In this document: piece by piece, positions 51,702-61,638 of the stretch
Position numbering within the stretch: the stretch's first letter is position 1
Layout of the letters: each line of letters begins with the position of its first letter
Position numbers and translations under genes: made by a program
The notes under the pieces: model-generated
Told to the model about the DNA's origin: nothing
Seen by the model: only the letters and a program-made list of their open reading frames with translations
The model's database searches: none
Source of the DNA: Desertivirga xinjiangensis
GTDB lineage: Bacteria; Bacteroidota; Bacteroidia; Sphingobacteriales; Sphingobacteriaceae
NCBI RefSeq assembly: GCF_024436435.1
Contig: NZ_JAFMZP010000012.1
Coordinates: 1-64,000, forward strand
DNA: 64,000 nt
Direction: 5' to 3'

Positions 51702-52730
51702 ATGTATCAGCTAATTAAGCCCCTTCTCTTTCGCTTCGATCCAGAAGATATCCATCATTTTGTAACCTCGGCTTTAAAAACACTTAACCGGGTATGGGGG
51801 GTAGCCTCCCTTCAGAAAAAGGCTTTCCATATTGAAGATCCGCGGTTAGAACGGGAAGTGTTTGGTCTGAAGTTTAAAAACCCTGTAGGTTTAGGCGCCG
51901 GTTTCGATAAAAACGCTTCCATGGTTGAAGACCTCGCAAATTTTGGGTTCGGCTTTATTGAAGTAGGCACAGTTACACCGTTGCCGCAGCCAGGGAACGA
52001 TCAGCCGCGCATGTTCCGTCTCCCGAAAGATGAAGCCCTTATCAATCGCATGGGTTTTAATAACCAGGGTGTTGATGTGGTAGTTCACCGCTTAAAGCAG
52101 ATCAAACGTAATGGTCTCATCATAGGAGGTAATATTGGGAAAAACAAACTTACCCCGAACGAAGAGGCGGTAAGTGACTATATAAAGTGTTTTGATGCCC
52201 TGTTTGATGTGGTAGACTATTTTGTTGTGAATGTAAGTTCACCCAACACGCCGGGCTTACGCGAATTACAGGAAAAAGGCCCGTTAAAAAATATTCTGAA
52301 TACCTTGCAGCAGCGTAATTCCAGAAATAATATTTCCCGCCCTATATTGCTCAAAATAGCTCCCGATCTGACCAACAGCCAGCTGGATGACATTGTTGAG
52401 ATTGTGCAGGAAACCGGTATAGCCGGAATTATCGCAACTAATACCACCCTTTCGCGGGATGGACTTTACTCGTCTGAGAAATTGAAATCTCAGGCAGGGG
52501 GACTTAGCGGAAGGCCTTTGACCAGGCGTTCAACAGAGGTGATCCGTTATTTATCCGAGAAATCTAATAAATCTTTCCCGATCATTGGGGTAGGAGGAGT
52601 GCATACTGCTAAAGATGCGATTGAAAAATTGAATGCGGGTGCTTCTTTAATACAGGTCTACACGGGTTTTATTTACGAAGGCCCCGGAATAGTAAAAAAC
52701 ATTAATAAAGGATTGCTTGCCAACCCTTAA
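51702..52730 (+). CDS. pyrD: Dihydroorotate dehydrogenase (quinone), class 2
   Basis: FMN enzyme of 342 residues that oxidises dihydroorotate to orotate in pyrimidine synthesis and passes electrons to the quinone pool. An N-terminal helical extension ([19 protein letters not shown]) for membrane contact marks class 2. [23 protein letters not shown] with the catalytic Ser, and [11 protein letters not shown] are family motifs. A strong terminator follows after 12 bases. Confidence 0.93.
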   Translation: MYQLIKPLLFRFDPEDIHHFVTSALKTLNRVWGVASLQKKAFHIEDPRLEREVFGLKFKNPVGLGAGFDKNASMVEDLANFGFGFIEVGTVTPLPQPGNDQPRMFRLPKDEALINRMGFNNQGVDVVVHRLKQIKRNGLIIGGNIGKNKLTPNEEAVSDYIKCFDALFDVVDYFVVNVSSPNTPGLRELQEKGPLKNILNTLQQRNSRNNISRPILLKIAPDLTNSQLDDIVEIVQETGIAGIIATNTTLSRDGLYSSEKLKSQAGGLSGRPLTRRSTEVIRYLSEKSNKSFPIIGVGGVHTAKDAIEKLNAGASLIQVYTGFIYEGPGIVKNINKGLLANP

Positions 52731-52742
52731 CCAAATGACAAT

Positions 52743-52775
52743 AAAAAAGCCCTGTTACAGTAACAGGGCTTTTTT
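52743..52775. terminator. Bidirectional terminator between pyrD and the 59-aa gene
   Basis: A perfect 15-bp stem (52743-52757 with 52761-52775) with a CAG loop and A/T runs on both sides. Confidence 0.9.
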
Positions 52776-52791
52776 ATATGCTGAAGACAAA

Positions 52792-52971
52792 TTATTTTGC
52801 CTGAGCTTCAATCTTAGCTAAAACTTCGTTGTTTTTTACAATCTGGCTTTTTGCAGATTCCTTTGAACGGCTGCCTATCTCAAGGTTACGTCCTAATTTA
52901 AGAAACTGAACTTCCAGGCGTGAAACAGTTTTGTTCTTTCTGTCTTTTCTTTTTAAACGTGTAACTCCCAT
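52792..52971 (-). CDS. Small basic conserved protein (59 aa)
   Basis: Starts MGVTRLKRKDRKNKTVSRLE and ends KNNEVLAKIEAQAK; strongly basic, no cysteine or membrane segment. Very similar short proteins are found in Bacteroidota and are often thought to be ribosome-associated, but I cannot name a family. The gene lies in front of tRNA-Cys on the same strand. Confidence 0.7.
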   Translation of the reverse strand: MGVTRLKRKDRKNKTVSRLEVQFLKLGRNLEIGSRSKESAKSQIVKNNEVLAKIEAQAK

Positions 52972-53001
52972 GGTTTTCTTTTTATAATACTAATTATCCC
53001 G

Positions 53002-53072
53002 AGGTCGGAAGCGGATTCGAACCGCTGTAGAAGGTTTTGCAGACCTCTGCCTAGCCACTCGGCCATCCGACC
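53002..53072 (-). tRNA. tRNA-Cys (GCA)
   Basis: On the minus strand a 71-nt cloverleaf with GGTCGGA/TCCGACC acceptor stem, T discriminator, an anticodon loop CTGCAAA (anticodon GCA) and a standard GGTTCGAATCC T arm. CCA is not encoded. Confidence 0.95.
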
Positions 53073-53126
53073 CTTTGTTTTAAAGGAATGCAAAAATAGT
53101 AATTTTTAGTGTTTGACCAATAAATT

Positions 53127-53870
53127 TTAAGAATTTCTTTTCAACTCGGAACAAAAGATCGCTGCAGAGACCGCAACATTCAGAGACTCTGCCTTTCCGA
53201 ACCGCGGAATCGTTACTGCGCGATCGATTTTTGAGACCACAGCCTCCGATATTCCCTTGCCCTCATTTCCTAAAACCAGGAATCCTTCCTTTTCAAAATT
53301 AGTTTGATATAGATTTTCCCCTTCTAGTAAAGCACCGAACACAGGTAATTTATAATGGTCAAACAATGCACAAAGATCGGTGTAATACACATTCATTCTG
53401 GAAAGTGAGCCCATAGTAGCCTGTACAACCTTAGGATTGTAAGCCTCTACGGTATCCGGCGAGCAAATGAGGACCGAAAATCCAAACCATTCGGCAGTAC
53501 GGATAATAGTTCCAAGATTCCCCGGGTCTTGCACCCCATCTAATACCAAACTAAACTTTCCTTTAAAACTTTCCGCATCAATATGGGTTTTTTTAGGGAT
53601 CTGAACTAAGGCGAGTGCATGTTGCGGGCTGGTAAGGGTACTAATTTTTTTTAGTTCATTTTCTGTAACTTCAAGAAGTTTTACTTTTTGTGTTATTTTG
53701 CTAAACTTTTGAAAATGTTCAGAAGTACAGAAAATAGTGTCAACGGTATAATCAGAGTCTAAAAATTCAGTTATTGATTTAATACCTTCTGTAATGAACA
53801 GAGCATGCTCTTTTCGTTGTTTTTTATGATGTAATGCATTTACAAAACTGATTTGCGATTTTGAAAGCAT
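53127..53870 (-). CDS. SpoU/TrmH-family RNA methyltransferase
   Basis: SPOUT-fold methyltransferase of 247 residues that 2'-O-methylates rRNA or tRNA. Motifs 1-3 are LDGVQDPGNLGTIIRTAEWFG, LVLGNEGKGISEAV and IPRFGKAESLNVAVSAAIF, all typical. The N-terminal domain (L30e-like, about residues 1-90) binds substrate RNA. Which nucleotide is modified cannot be inferred. The start codon overlaps the divergent tamL start by ten bases. Confidence 0.87.
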   Translation of the reverse strand: MLSKSQISFVNALHHKKQRKEHALFITEGIKSITEFLDSDYTVDTIFCTSEHFQKFSKITQKVKLLEVTENELKKISTLTSPQHALALVQIPKKTHIDAESFKGKFSLVLDGVQDPGNLGTIIRTAEWFGFSVLICSPDTVEAYNPKVVQATMGSLSRMNVYYTDLCALFDHYKLPVFGALLEGENLYQTNFEKEGFLVLGNEGKGISEAVVSKIDRAVTIPRFGKAESLNVAVSAAIFCSELKRNS

Positions 53871-56242
53871 ATTTTAACGTTAATTATTTATACGCTGCAA
53901 GTATACTGCTTTTACTATTTATATTCTCTGCCTGTTCCACAACCCGTTTCCTGGAAGAGAATCAGGCAATTGTACGGAAAGTGGAATTGGCAGGCATTGA
54001 TAAGCAGTTCTCTGAACAGGCCTATATCTATATTCAGCAGGATATTAAACCCAACTCACGCCTTAATCTTGGTTTGTATAATTTGTTCAATACAAAAAAT
54101 GGGAAGTATCGCACTGACAGGATTAAGAACATAGGTGAAGCCCCTCATATTCTCGACACACCTTTGGTGGAAATATCACGTAATGAAGTCGAAAAGTTCC
54201 TGAAAACTAAGGGATTTCTTAAAGCGGAGGTTAAAAGCAAGATCAAGGTTGAACGTAAAAAAGCCTATATCACTTTCTCTGCAAATCCAGGACCTGCCTT
54301 TAAACTTCGAAATTATACTTATACAGCAGGGGATTCAGCTGTCAAAAACATCTACGAACAGAACAGAGCCTCTTTTACAAAGCTGAGCCCTGGTATGCGT
54401 TATGACGAAGATTCGCTTAAAAATGAAAGCAAACAGCTTTTCGATGTATTAAAGAGAAAAGGATATTACGATTACCTGCAGCAATATATGCGTGGCTTTG
54501 CCGACAGCAATCTAAATTCCAGCCAGGTCGATGTAAAAATGATAATTGATAATCCTCCTAATCGCGACAAACACCAGGTTTATAAGATCAATAATACTTC
54601 ATTCAGGATAAGGAACAGCGAAGGCCGTTTGGGGCGCAGCCGCCGCCCTATAGATTCGGCTGTTCTGGATTCTCAGTATTATTTCAAAGATCACTCAGGG
54701 CGCTTTAAATTTAATATACTCTCAAAATATATTTTCTTTGAGAAGTACGACCTGTTTGATATCGACAAGCGCGATCTTACCTACGATCGCCTTTATGATC
54801 TGAACATATTTAAGAACGTAGAGATCGACTTCGTTAAAAGAAAGGATGATACCACAGCCCTGGATGTTACTATTGAAGCCACTCCCTTGAAGCGAATGAG
54901 TAACCGGATAGAAGGGGAGTATACATTTAATTCAGGACGGAACGGTTTTAATATTGCTAATACCTACACTAACCGTAACCTGTTTCGCGGCGCAGAGCAG
55001 CTCGATATTAAGTTTCGCTATGGAGTGTTATTTGACTCCCGTCTCAGTGGCAGGCTTTGGAACCGGGTATTCAGCAGAGATATACAAATTGGTGCAAACC
55101 TGGTGTTCCCTAAGTTATTGTCTCCTTTTCCAATTCCCTCGTTAGGACGTCATGGTGTACCAAGAACTACCATTTCCAGTAGTCTTCAGTTATTTGATCA
55201 GCCCGGCTCTTTTTCTAACCGACTGTTCATTAATTCTATCACCTATAACTGGGTAGAAACCAGGTATAAGTTACATAGCCTTACTCCCATAAGTATAGAA
55301 TACCGCGACGGACGCCTGGAGACTGCTTTCAGGGATACGTTGGATAGTCTCGGCTATCAGCTTTACATCATCACAAACGACAGGCGCTATGTTAATCTTG
55401 GTACCCAATACAGCTTCACCTTGAACAATATCAGGCTGAACACCTACGAGAACTTTATTTATTTCAGGACTTTCGTGGATATGGGAGGAAATACACTTGC
55501 TTTGCTTGCCAACACCCTGAAACTCCCGAAAGATAGCAATGGCGACAGAACTCTGTTTGGATTGCCTTATCTTCAATATGCCAAAACGGAGTTCGATTTC
55601 AGGATATATCGCACCCTGGGCGGTGAGCGGCAGTTTATAGCCAGGCTGAATCCCGGTATAGCGTATCCATTCGGTAACTCCAGGGAACTACCTTTCGAAC
55701 GGAACTTCTACGCGGGCGGATCTACGGGTATACGTGCATGGCAGGCAAGAACCCTGGGGCCCGGTAACTACGACCGGGCATTTTTGGAGGACGCAGACAC
55801 CCGCAGGAAGTTCACCAACCTTGACCAGTTTGGCGAAATTAAACTGGAGGGTAACCTGGAGTATCGCTTCAAGATCATAGAAAGCTTTTTTGGTTCAAAA
55901 GTTAAGGGGGCCACTTTTGTTGACTTTGGAAACGTGTGGCGACTGAACGAACTGGCCCTGCCGAACCGGGATATTGAAAGTAATGCACAATTAAAACTCA
56001 ACAGATTATTCAAACAAATAGCTATTGGCACAGGAGCGGGTCTACGATTCGACCTGCAATATTTTGTGTTCAGGTTCGATGTGGGAATCAAGCTAAAAGA
56101 TCCGCAATTTGGCGACGGTGATCAGTGGGTAATTAAACATCTGTTTAAAAACAACGAATTTAAGGAGCAATACTATCAGACGCACAATCCCGACAGATAC
56201 CGCTTTTTGCAATATAATTTCGGCATAGGTATGCCGTTCTAA
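53861..56242 (+). CDS. tamL: TamL-type outer membrane lipoprotein (BamA/TamA family)
   Basis: Lipidated Omp85-family protein of 793 residues. The lipobox IFSAC places Cys25 at the mature N-terminus. After POTRA-like domains (about 40-330), a beta-barrel follows, with the conserved FYAGGSTGIRAWQARTLGPG (about 624-643) of lid loop 6 and a C-terminal Phe (YNFGIGMPF). It probably helps outer-membrane protein or lipid transport with TamB. The start is TTG at 53861; no in-frame ATG fits before the signal peptide. The 5' ends of this gene and the methyltransferase gene overlap. Confidence 0.9.
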   Translation: MKAYFNVNYLYAASILLLLFIFSACSTTRFLEENQAIVRKVELAGIDKQFSEQAYIYIQQDIKPNSRLNLGLYNLFNTKNGKYRTDRIKNIGEAPHILDTPLVEISRNEVEKFLKTKGFLKAEVKSKIKVERKKAYITFSANPGPAFKLRNYTYTAGDSAVKNIYEQNRASFTKLSPGMRYDEDSLKNESKQLFDVLKRKGYYDYLQQYMRGFADSNLNSSQVDVKMIIDNPPNRDKHQVYKINNTSFRIRNSEGRLGRSRRPIDSAVLDSQYYFKDHSGRFKFNILSKYIFFEKYDLFDIDKRDLTYDRLYDLNIFKNVEIDFVKRKDDTTALDVTIEATPLKRMSNRIEGEYTFNSGRNGFNIANTYTNRNLFRGAEQLDIKFRYGVLFDSRLSGRLWNRVFSRDIQIGANLVFPKLLSPFPIPSLGRHGVPRTTISSSLQLFDQPGSFSNRLFINSITYNWVETRYKLHSLTPISIEYRDGRLETAFRDTLDSLGYQLYIITNDRRYVNLGTQYSFTLNNIRLNTYENFIYFRTFVDMGGNTLALLANTLKLPKDSNGDRTLFGLPYLQYAKTEFDFRIYRTLGGERQFIARLNPGIAYPFGNSRELPFERNFYAGGSTGIRAWQARTLGPGNYDRAFLEDADTRRKFTNLDQFGEIKLEGNLEYRFKIIESFFGSKVKGATFVDFGNVWRLNELALPNRDIESNAQLKLNRLFKQIAIGTGAGLRFDLQYFVFRFDVGIKLKDPQFGDGDQWVIKHLFKNNEFKEQYYQTHNPDRYRFLQYNFGIGMPF

Positions 56243-56263
56243 TGTAACGATTCGAAACAGAAT

Positions 56264-56803
56264 TTAGAGAAATGACTTGAGTCCATCAAAAATGGTTTCA
56301 AAAAATGTTGGGATATTTAGCCCGTTACTCGAATTGAAAAGGAAGATTCCAATAAGAATTATTATCGCGAATACCAAAAACTTACGAAACATGCTTCCGA
56401 TAATGATCAGAAGGAGAGGAATCAATATTAGCATCTGCCAACTGATCTTAACAGGATTGAGACCGCTTTCTTTTTTTAGTACATAATACAATTTCGCTGT
56501 AGTAGTACTGTCGTTTATATGTTTTAAATAAACGAAGGTAGATTTTTCTATGGGTTGCGGAGCTACAGCGACCCCCTCATGAAATTTCAATTCCTGTTTA
56601 AAACCGTTTATATTAAACAAAAAAGTGCCTGAGATTTCCTCCATTGGCTTTTCAGCACTGTCGGCGGCGATAATGGCAAGCTTATCATTTTTCAACAGGT
56701 TCTCTTTTACTATGAAATTCTTCAGTATCATAGTTTGTCCCCTTAATCCCTTACAGGTAAAAATTAAAACAAGGGCCAATAAAAAAAGATAAGGTGTCTT
56801 CAT
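56264..56803 (-). CDS. Exported protein with C-terminal membrane helices, unknown function
   Basis: A 179-residue protein. A signal peptide ([19 protein letters not shown]) is followed by a beta-rich domain ([17 protein letters not shown]) and two helices near 122-165. It may be an inner-membrane protein with an exported domain. I do not recognise the family. The start at 56803 skips a first Met. It is convergent with tamL. Confidence 0.6.
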   Translation of the reverse strand: MKTPYLFLLALVLIFTCKGLRGQTMILKNFIVKENLLKNDKLAIIAADSAEKPMEEISGTFLFNINGFKQELKFHEGVAVAPQPIEKSTFVYLKHINDSTTTAKLYYVLKKESGLNPVKISWQMLILIPLLLIIIGSMFRKFLVFAIIILIGIFLFNSSNGLNIPTFFETIFDGLKSFL

Positions 56804-56858
56804 CAAAATTCGAAACAGTACGGCGTAAATATAGTAAACCTGGAGGGCTTCAAAGCAA

Positions 56859-56888
56859 AAAATCCGTCCTGCTATGAGGACGGATTTT
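56859..56888 (-). terminator. Terminator of the outer-membrane protein gene
   Basis: AAAATCCGTCCT (56859-56870) pairs with AGGACGGATTTT (56877-56888); on the minus strand TTTTTT follows. Confidence 0.8.
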
Positions 56889-56930
56889 CAATTTAAATTT
56901 AGAGGTATGTTATTAAGATAATAAAGGCAA

Positions 56931-57611
56931 TTAAAATGCGTAACCTAGGGAGAATGACCAAACGCGGTTAGTTTGTTTTCCATCACTGCTTCCATTATCT
57001 GGTCTCAGGTCGTTAATACCAAGTCCATAACCGGCAGAAACGTTTACTCCACTACCTAATTGGATACCACCGATGAAGTTAAAACCAAGGTCTAACGCTT
57101 TTAAGTCGTCGCCATCACTGTCGCCAAATTTAACGTCAGTGCTTACTTCGTCTCCATTGTCGGCGTTTTCAATTTTATTTTGTCCGGCAATTCCATAAGC
57201 AGCATAAGGTCCTGCCCCAACGAAAAGGTTACTGCCCCCAATGCCCAATGGAAGTTTAGCTACCAGGTTTATCGGAACTTCTATCCACATTGTACTTTGT
57301 TTGTTTTCTATGGTGGTACCTGCTACTTCAAATTCTGAGAACTTACCACCTTTTCCCTGCAATGACAGTCCTGGCTGTACTGCCAGGTGGGTGCCTAGGG
57401 GAAGATCGGCATATCCGGTTACGTGGAAGTTAGTGATCGTTCCGGTTTCAGGATTTTCACCATCATCTACGTGAAAACTATATTTCGGAATGTTAACACC
57501 TACTTTTAAACCCCATTTCGGACCTGTACCCGACATTGTGCTTGTAGAGGTTTGAGCAATTGCAGTTGTTCCTGCAAGGAACGCTACCGCTAGTAAAGCT
57601 ATTTTTTTCAT
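56931..57611 (-). CDS. Outer membrane beta-barrel protein (PorT/OmpW-like)
   Basis: A 226-residue protein with signal peptide MKKIALLAVAFLAGTTAIAQ. Alternating strands such as WGLKVGVNIPKYSF, GYGLGINDLRP and the C-terminal WSFSLGYAF end in Phe, as in outer-membrane barrels of about eight to ten strands. Exact function unknown. A terminator follows. Confidence 0.8.
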   Translation of the reverse strand: MKKIALLAVAFLAGTTAIAQTSTSTMSGTGPKWGLKVGVNIPKYSFHVDDGENPETGTITNFHVTGYADLPLGTHLAVQPGLSLQGKGGKFSEFEVAGTTIENKQSTMWIEVPINLVAKLPLGIGGSNLFVGAGPYAAYGIAGQNKIENADNGDEVSTDVKFGDSDGDDLKALDLGFNFIGGIQLGSGVNVSAGYGLGINDLRPDNGSSDGKQTNRVWSFSLGYAF

Positions 57612-57785
57612 TTTAATTTCAATTTAATTGTAAGCGAATTGTGTGTTTTAATGCTGATTATTCAATAAGGAGGCCAAAAAAAGCTCGAAAATTGAAATAT
57701 TTGAAAAACAAGCCTTTAGCGATTCGTTGCTCGGTCCGCTGTTGCTAAGGTTGTACCTAATAGTCTACAAATTGTATCAAAATTG

Positions 57786-58640
57786 TTATAATTCGTCAGT
57801 TGAGAACGTATCGCCCTGCCTCAGTTCGCCCGTAGTGAAACCTTTCCTGAACCATTTCACTCGCTGTGCAGACGTTCCATGAGTAAAAGCATCGGGAACC
57901 ACATAGCCTTGAGCTTCTTTCTGCAATTTGTCGTCGCCAATGGCGTTGGCTGCACGCAAGGCTTCCTCAATATCGCCCTCTTCAAGTATCTGCTTCATCT
58001 TCTGGGCATGGTGTGCCCAAACTCCGGCATAGAAATCGGCTTGTAATTCAAGCCGGACGGAGAGCTTGTTATATTCCTCTTCACTTACCCGTCCACGCAC
58101 CCTGTCCAGTTTTTCGGATGTTCCCAACAGGTTCTGGACATGGTGGCCAACCTCATGCGCAACTACGTAAGCCATGGCAAAATCACCTGGCGCACCAAAC
58201 CTGTTTTGAAGTTCATCATAAAAAGACAGGTCTATGTACACCTTCTGATCAGCAGGACAATAAAAGGGGCCTGTGGCCGAGCTTGCAGATCCACAGGCTG
58301 ATGCCACACCATCTTTGAATAGCACCAGAGCTGGCTCCTGGTAGCCGCCAGTATTTGCGAGAAGTGTATTCCACACATCCTCGGTGTCAGCAAGGACTAC
58401 TGCAACGAAATGCCCGGCAGGATCATCCTTTTCACTGGTGCTTAATGGAGCTTCCGTTTGTTGTTGAGAAGCGCCACCATTCCCCGCCAGGCCGCCAATA
58501 AGATCCATGGGATTCTGACCGGTAACAAGTGATAGTATGATCGCGATGACTGCTGTAATTCCGCCGCCCACAGCAAGGCCTCCTCCTCCGGATCTCCGGT
58601 CTTCTATGTTTCCGCTTCCGCGTCTTCCAATCCAGCGCAT
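57786..58640 (-). CDS. ypfJ: Neutral zinc metallopeptidase family protein (YpfJ-like)
   Basis: A 284-residue protein starting MRWIGRRGSGNIEDRRSGGG, the usual basic start of YpfJ proteins, followed by one membrane helix (VGGGITAVIAIILSLV). HEVGHH, in the YVVAHEVGHHVQNLLG segment, is the zinc motif, and the ERQADFYAG-type third ligand block is LELQADFYAGVWAHH. Substrate unknown. The start at 58640 is chosen by homology; the frame is open to 58709. Confidence 0.85.
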   Translation of the reverse strand: MRWIGRRGSGNIEDRRSGGGGLAVGGGITAVIAIILSLVTGQNPMDLIGGLAGNGGASQQQTEAPLSTSEKDDPAGHFVAVVLADTEDVWNTLLANTGGYQEPALVLFKDGVASACGSASSATGPFYCPADQKVYIDLSFYDELQNRFGAPGDFAMAYVVAHEVGHHVQNLLGTSEKLDRVRGRVSEEEYNKLSVRLELQADFYAGVWAHHAQKMKQILEEGDIEEALRAANAIGDDKLQKEAQGYVVPDAFTHGTSAQRVKWFRKGFTTGELRQGDTFSTDEL

Positions 58641-58910
58641 ATATAGTGTTTTACAAGCGAACAAGCCAAAATCCCGGATTGTTTTTGATGATAATTGAGG
58701 TAAAAGCAAATCAAGTTGGGTAAAAAAATCCCGACCCCGTTTTCTAAATATTCTCTCTCATGTTTCGGGTTGCTCTTAGGAAAAAAAATAAATTGGTCCA
58801 GAAATGTCCCTATGCCATATAATTACGATATCGCGTAGAACTGTCTGTACTTTGGTATGAAGTTCTCTTAGCTGTCGGAAACGTTTTGTTCACGTTAATA
58901 ATAATTCCAG

Positions 58911-59801
58911 GTGAGTTTGCAAAATCCTATAACCATTGTTGCAGCTAGTGATAATCATTACGCTATTTTACTTGCAGCGCTGATTAAGTCAGTTGAGGTC
59001 AATCATAAGACTCCCGAAAAGATCGACTTTCACATAATCGATGATGGGATATCAGCCCGAAACAGGCAAAAGATCCAGTCTTCGGTAGATCCGCAAATAA
59101 CGAACCTGCATTGGCATCCCTCAAAGTCTGTAGTCCCGGCCGATGTAAAGCTCCCTGTCGACCATACGGCCTTTCCCCTGACAACCTATCTTCGGCTATT
59201 TGGCCCGTACGTTGTTCCGCAGGATGTGAAAAAGATAATATACCTGGATGTCGATATGATCCTCACCACTGATATTTCCCGCTTATACCATACAGACATT
59301 GGAAATAACATTTTTGGAGCAGTGCAGGATGTGGGGAAAATTGTAAGCTGTTCCTGGGGAGGAGTGCCCAACTGGAAAGAACTTGGCATGCAAGCTGATT
59401 GGAAGTACTTTAACGCAGGGTTATTATTGATCAATACAGAAGAGTGGCGGAATAAGGATATAACCAACAAAGTGCTGAAAGCCATGTATGATAATATGGC
59501 ACACGTAAATTTTGCCGATCAATACGGAATGAATGTGGTATTGGTTGAGAAATGGGTAGAACTTGACCCCAAATGGAACTGGTTTGCTAACGATTTTTGT
59601 GAAGATCCTTTTTTAATTCACTTTTTAGACGTTAAGCCAATTTTTAAAAATTACAAGTCTCAACCTGCTTTTAAGGACCTGTTCTATAAATATCTTGAAA
59701 TGACCGCCTGGAAAGGGCATAAACCTGTAAGTGGATATTTGAGATTGTTCAGAAAAGCGGTAAATAAGTTAAAAAAACGAACTTCAAAACTTTTAACCTA
59801 A
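58911..59801 (+). CDS. Family 8 glycosyltransferase
   Basis: A 296-residue retaining galactosyl/glucosyltransferase of GT8, the first gene of the polysaccharide locus. The metal-binding DxD is in YLDVDMILTTD (about 112-122), and FNAGLLLINTEEWR is the acceptor-side family motif. The start is GTG at 58911; AGG lies a few bases upstream. The next gene follows after six bases. Confidence 0.87.
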   Translation: MSLQNPITIVAASDNHYAILLAALIKSVEVNHKTPEKIDFHIIDDGISARNRQKIQSSVDPQITNLHWHPSKSVVPADVKLPVDHTAFPLTTYLRLFGPYVVPQDVKKIIYLDVDMILTTDISRLYHTDIGNNIFGAVQDVGKIVSCSWGGVPNWKELGMQADWKYFNAGLLLINTEEWRNKDITNKVLKAMYDNMAHVNFADQYGMNVVLVEKWVELDPKWNWFANDFCEDPFLIHFLDVKPIFKNYKSQPAFKDLFYKYLEMTAWKGHKPVSGYLRLFRKAVNKLKKRTSKLLT

Positions 59802-59807
59802 AAAATT

Positions 59808-60725
59808 ATGCACTTTAAAGGTGTAACTCTTCTTGTAACTCACTACAATAGAAGCAGCTCGCTTGAGCGTCTTTTATTTGCATTTGCTACCCTTGGATGT
59901 TCTTTCGACGATATTGTGGTTTCCGACGATGGGAGCAGGCCAGAGCATTTAGAGCATATCAAGCGGCTCACGTCTCACTATAAGTTCAGGTTCATTGGCA
60001 CACCTGTCAATAAAGGCCTGGGAAATAATATTAACAAAGGCCAGGATGCGGTTAGCACTCCATTTACTCTTTATGTACAGGAGGATTTTGTTCCCAAACC
60101 ACTATTTGCAGAAAAATTTGCTTATGCCCTGAAATGTATGCAGCAGCAGAGCAGCCTGGATATGGTTCGGTTTTATGCCTATTTCCGTTATCCGTTTTTG
60201 CAGCCCGTCGAAAATGGCTTTTCAGAAATGATCTTCAGTACCCTGCCTTGGTATTTCGGCTATAGGAAATTTTATTATTACAGCGATCACCCTCACTTGC
60301 GCAGGACAAGCTTTTTTCAAAAGTTTGGCCGGTACCATGAAGGAATAAAGGTCGAAAAAACGGAATACAAAATGATGTTCGCTTTTTTGCAAAATAAGGG
60401 AAAAGCGTTGTTCTATGATGAATATCAGGATCTTTTTGAGCAGAAGAACTCTGCTGAAGAGCCTAGTACGGTCAGGCGTAACCTTTGGCGGGAAAGCGGC
60501 AACTTCCTGGTATCCGGACTGCGCGAGGTGTATCGCTATGTAAGGTTTCATTACGACCTGTTTTTTACGCCTTCGAGCTGCAGATATCCTGAAGAAACGT
60601 CTTTCATGTTTGAACAAAAGTTTAAACATCTGGATGAGGTGCATTTAACCCGGTATGAACTGACAAATAAACTTGAGGAGATTTTGTTAAGTATAAAAGA
60701 AATGCCCCAGCAATTTAGATTTTAA
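59808..60725 (+). CDS. Family 2 glycosyltransferase (first of a tandem pair)
   Basis: A 305-residue GT-A enzyme: VTLLVTHYNRSSSLERLL at the N-terminus and VVSDDGSRPEHLEH with the nucleotide Asp residues. The DxD position reads VQEDF. It is about half identical to the next gene product by eye, for example GNNINKGQDAV, TPFTLYVQEDF and SDHPH.RR in both. The C-terminal 55 residues are not shared. Donor and acceptor unknown. Confidence 0.85.
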   Translation: MHFKGVTLLVTHYNRSSSLERLLFAFATLGCSFDDIVVSDDGSRPEHLEHIKRLTSHYKFRFIGTPVNKGLGNNINKGQDAVSTPFTLYVQEDFVPKPLFAEKFAYALKCMQQQSSLDMVRFYAYFRYPFLQPVENGFSEMIFSTLPWYFGYRKFYYYSDHPHLRRTSFFQKFGRYHEGIKVEKTEYKMMFAFLQNKGKALFYDEYQDLFEQKNSAEEPSTVRRNLWRESGNFLVSGLREVYRYVRFHYDLFFTPSSCRYPEETSFMFEQKFKHLDEVHLTRYELTNKLEEILLSIKEMPQQFRF

Positions 60726-60789
60726 TTGCTTCCTTTCTTGTCTGTAAGCCAGAACTTAAGACATTTAATAATTAATATCCTTTTGATAA

Positions 60790-61563
60790 ATGCAAAATTG
60801 TCATTATTTCAATGGGCTGACGTTGTTAGTAACACATTATAATAGAAGTGAGTCTTTAAGACGATTGTTAAAATCTTTCAAAGACGGAAACTATGCTTTT
60901 GAACATATCATAGTTTCAGACGACGGAAGTCAGCCTGAGCACATCGAGCAACTAACAGAAATTCAAAAGGAATTCGGGGTTCAGTTACTGCAATCTGCTC
61001 AAAATCGCGGCCTGGGCAATAATATAAACAAGGGGCAGGACGCAGTTCGTACACCTTTTACTTTATATGTACAGGAAGATTTTATTCCCAAAGAATTATT
61101 CTTCGAAAAGCTTCAAAATGCGGTTCTGTTTCTAAACGAAAGGCCTGAAATAGACATTGTACGCTTTTATGCTTATTTTAAATATCCAACACTGAAGCCT
61201 TATAAAAATGGCTTTTCAGAAATGAAGTTTAGCAGCCGTAACATCCTGTCAGGTTACAAAAGGTTCTACATGTACAGTGATCACCCACATATCCGGAGAA
61301 GCAGTTTTTTTGACCGGTTCGGGAGATATACAGAGGGGGTAAAAGGAGACGTTACAGAATATAGAATGATGATGTCCTTTCTTAAAAATAAAGGACGTGC
61401 ACTATTTTACGAAGATTTTAAAGGTTTATTTGATCAGGTCAACAGCGCACAGGAGCCAAGTACCATGAAACGGAATTTCTGGCGTGAAAGCAACAGCTTG
61501 CCGGTGCAGATCCTGCGTCATCTTTATCGCCATGTTCGCTTTAACTTTGATCTTCATTTTTAG
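60790..61563 (+). CDS. Family 2 glycosyltransferase (second of a tandem pair)
   Basis: A 257-residue paralogue of the preceding protein, beginning LTLLVTHYNRSESLRRLL. It shares SDDGSQPEHIEQ, LGNNINKGQDAV, TPFTLYVQEDF and SDHPHIRRSSFF but ends 50 residues sooner, at RFNFDLHF. The two genes must derive from a tandem duplication with later divergence, and probably add sugars to successive positions. Confidence 0.85.
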   Translation: MQNCHYFNGLTLLVTHYNRSESLRRLLKSFKDGNYAFEHIIVSDDGSQPEHIEQLTEIQKEFGVQLLQSAQNRGLGNNINKGQDAVRTPFTLYVQEDFIPKELFFEKLQNAVLFLNERPEIDIVRFYAYFKYPTLKPYKNGFSEMKFSSRNILSGYKRFYMYSDHPHIRRSSFFDRFGRYTEGVKGDVTEYRMMMSFLKNKGRALFYEDFKGLFDQVNSAQEPSTMKRNFWRESNSLPVQILRHLYRHVRFNFDLHF

Positions 61564-61638
61564 GTGTAAGTATTTAAACCTTTTCCTTTTTATGTCGTAC
61601 ACAGCCAGGGTAGCAGTTCACCGCATTTTTACAAATCG

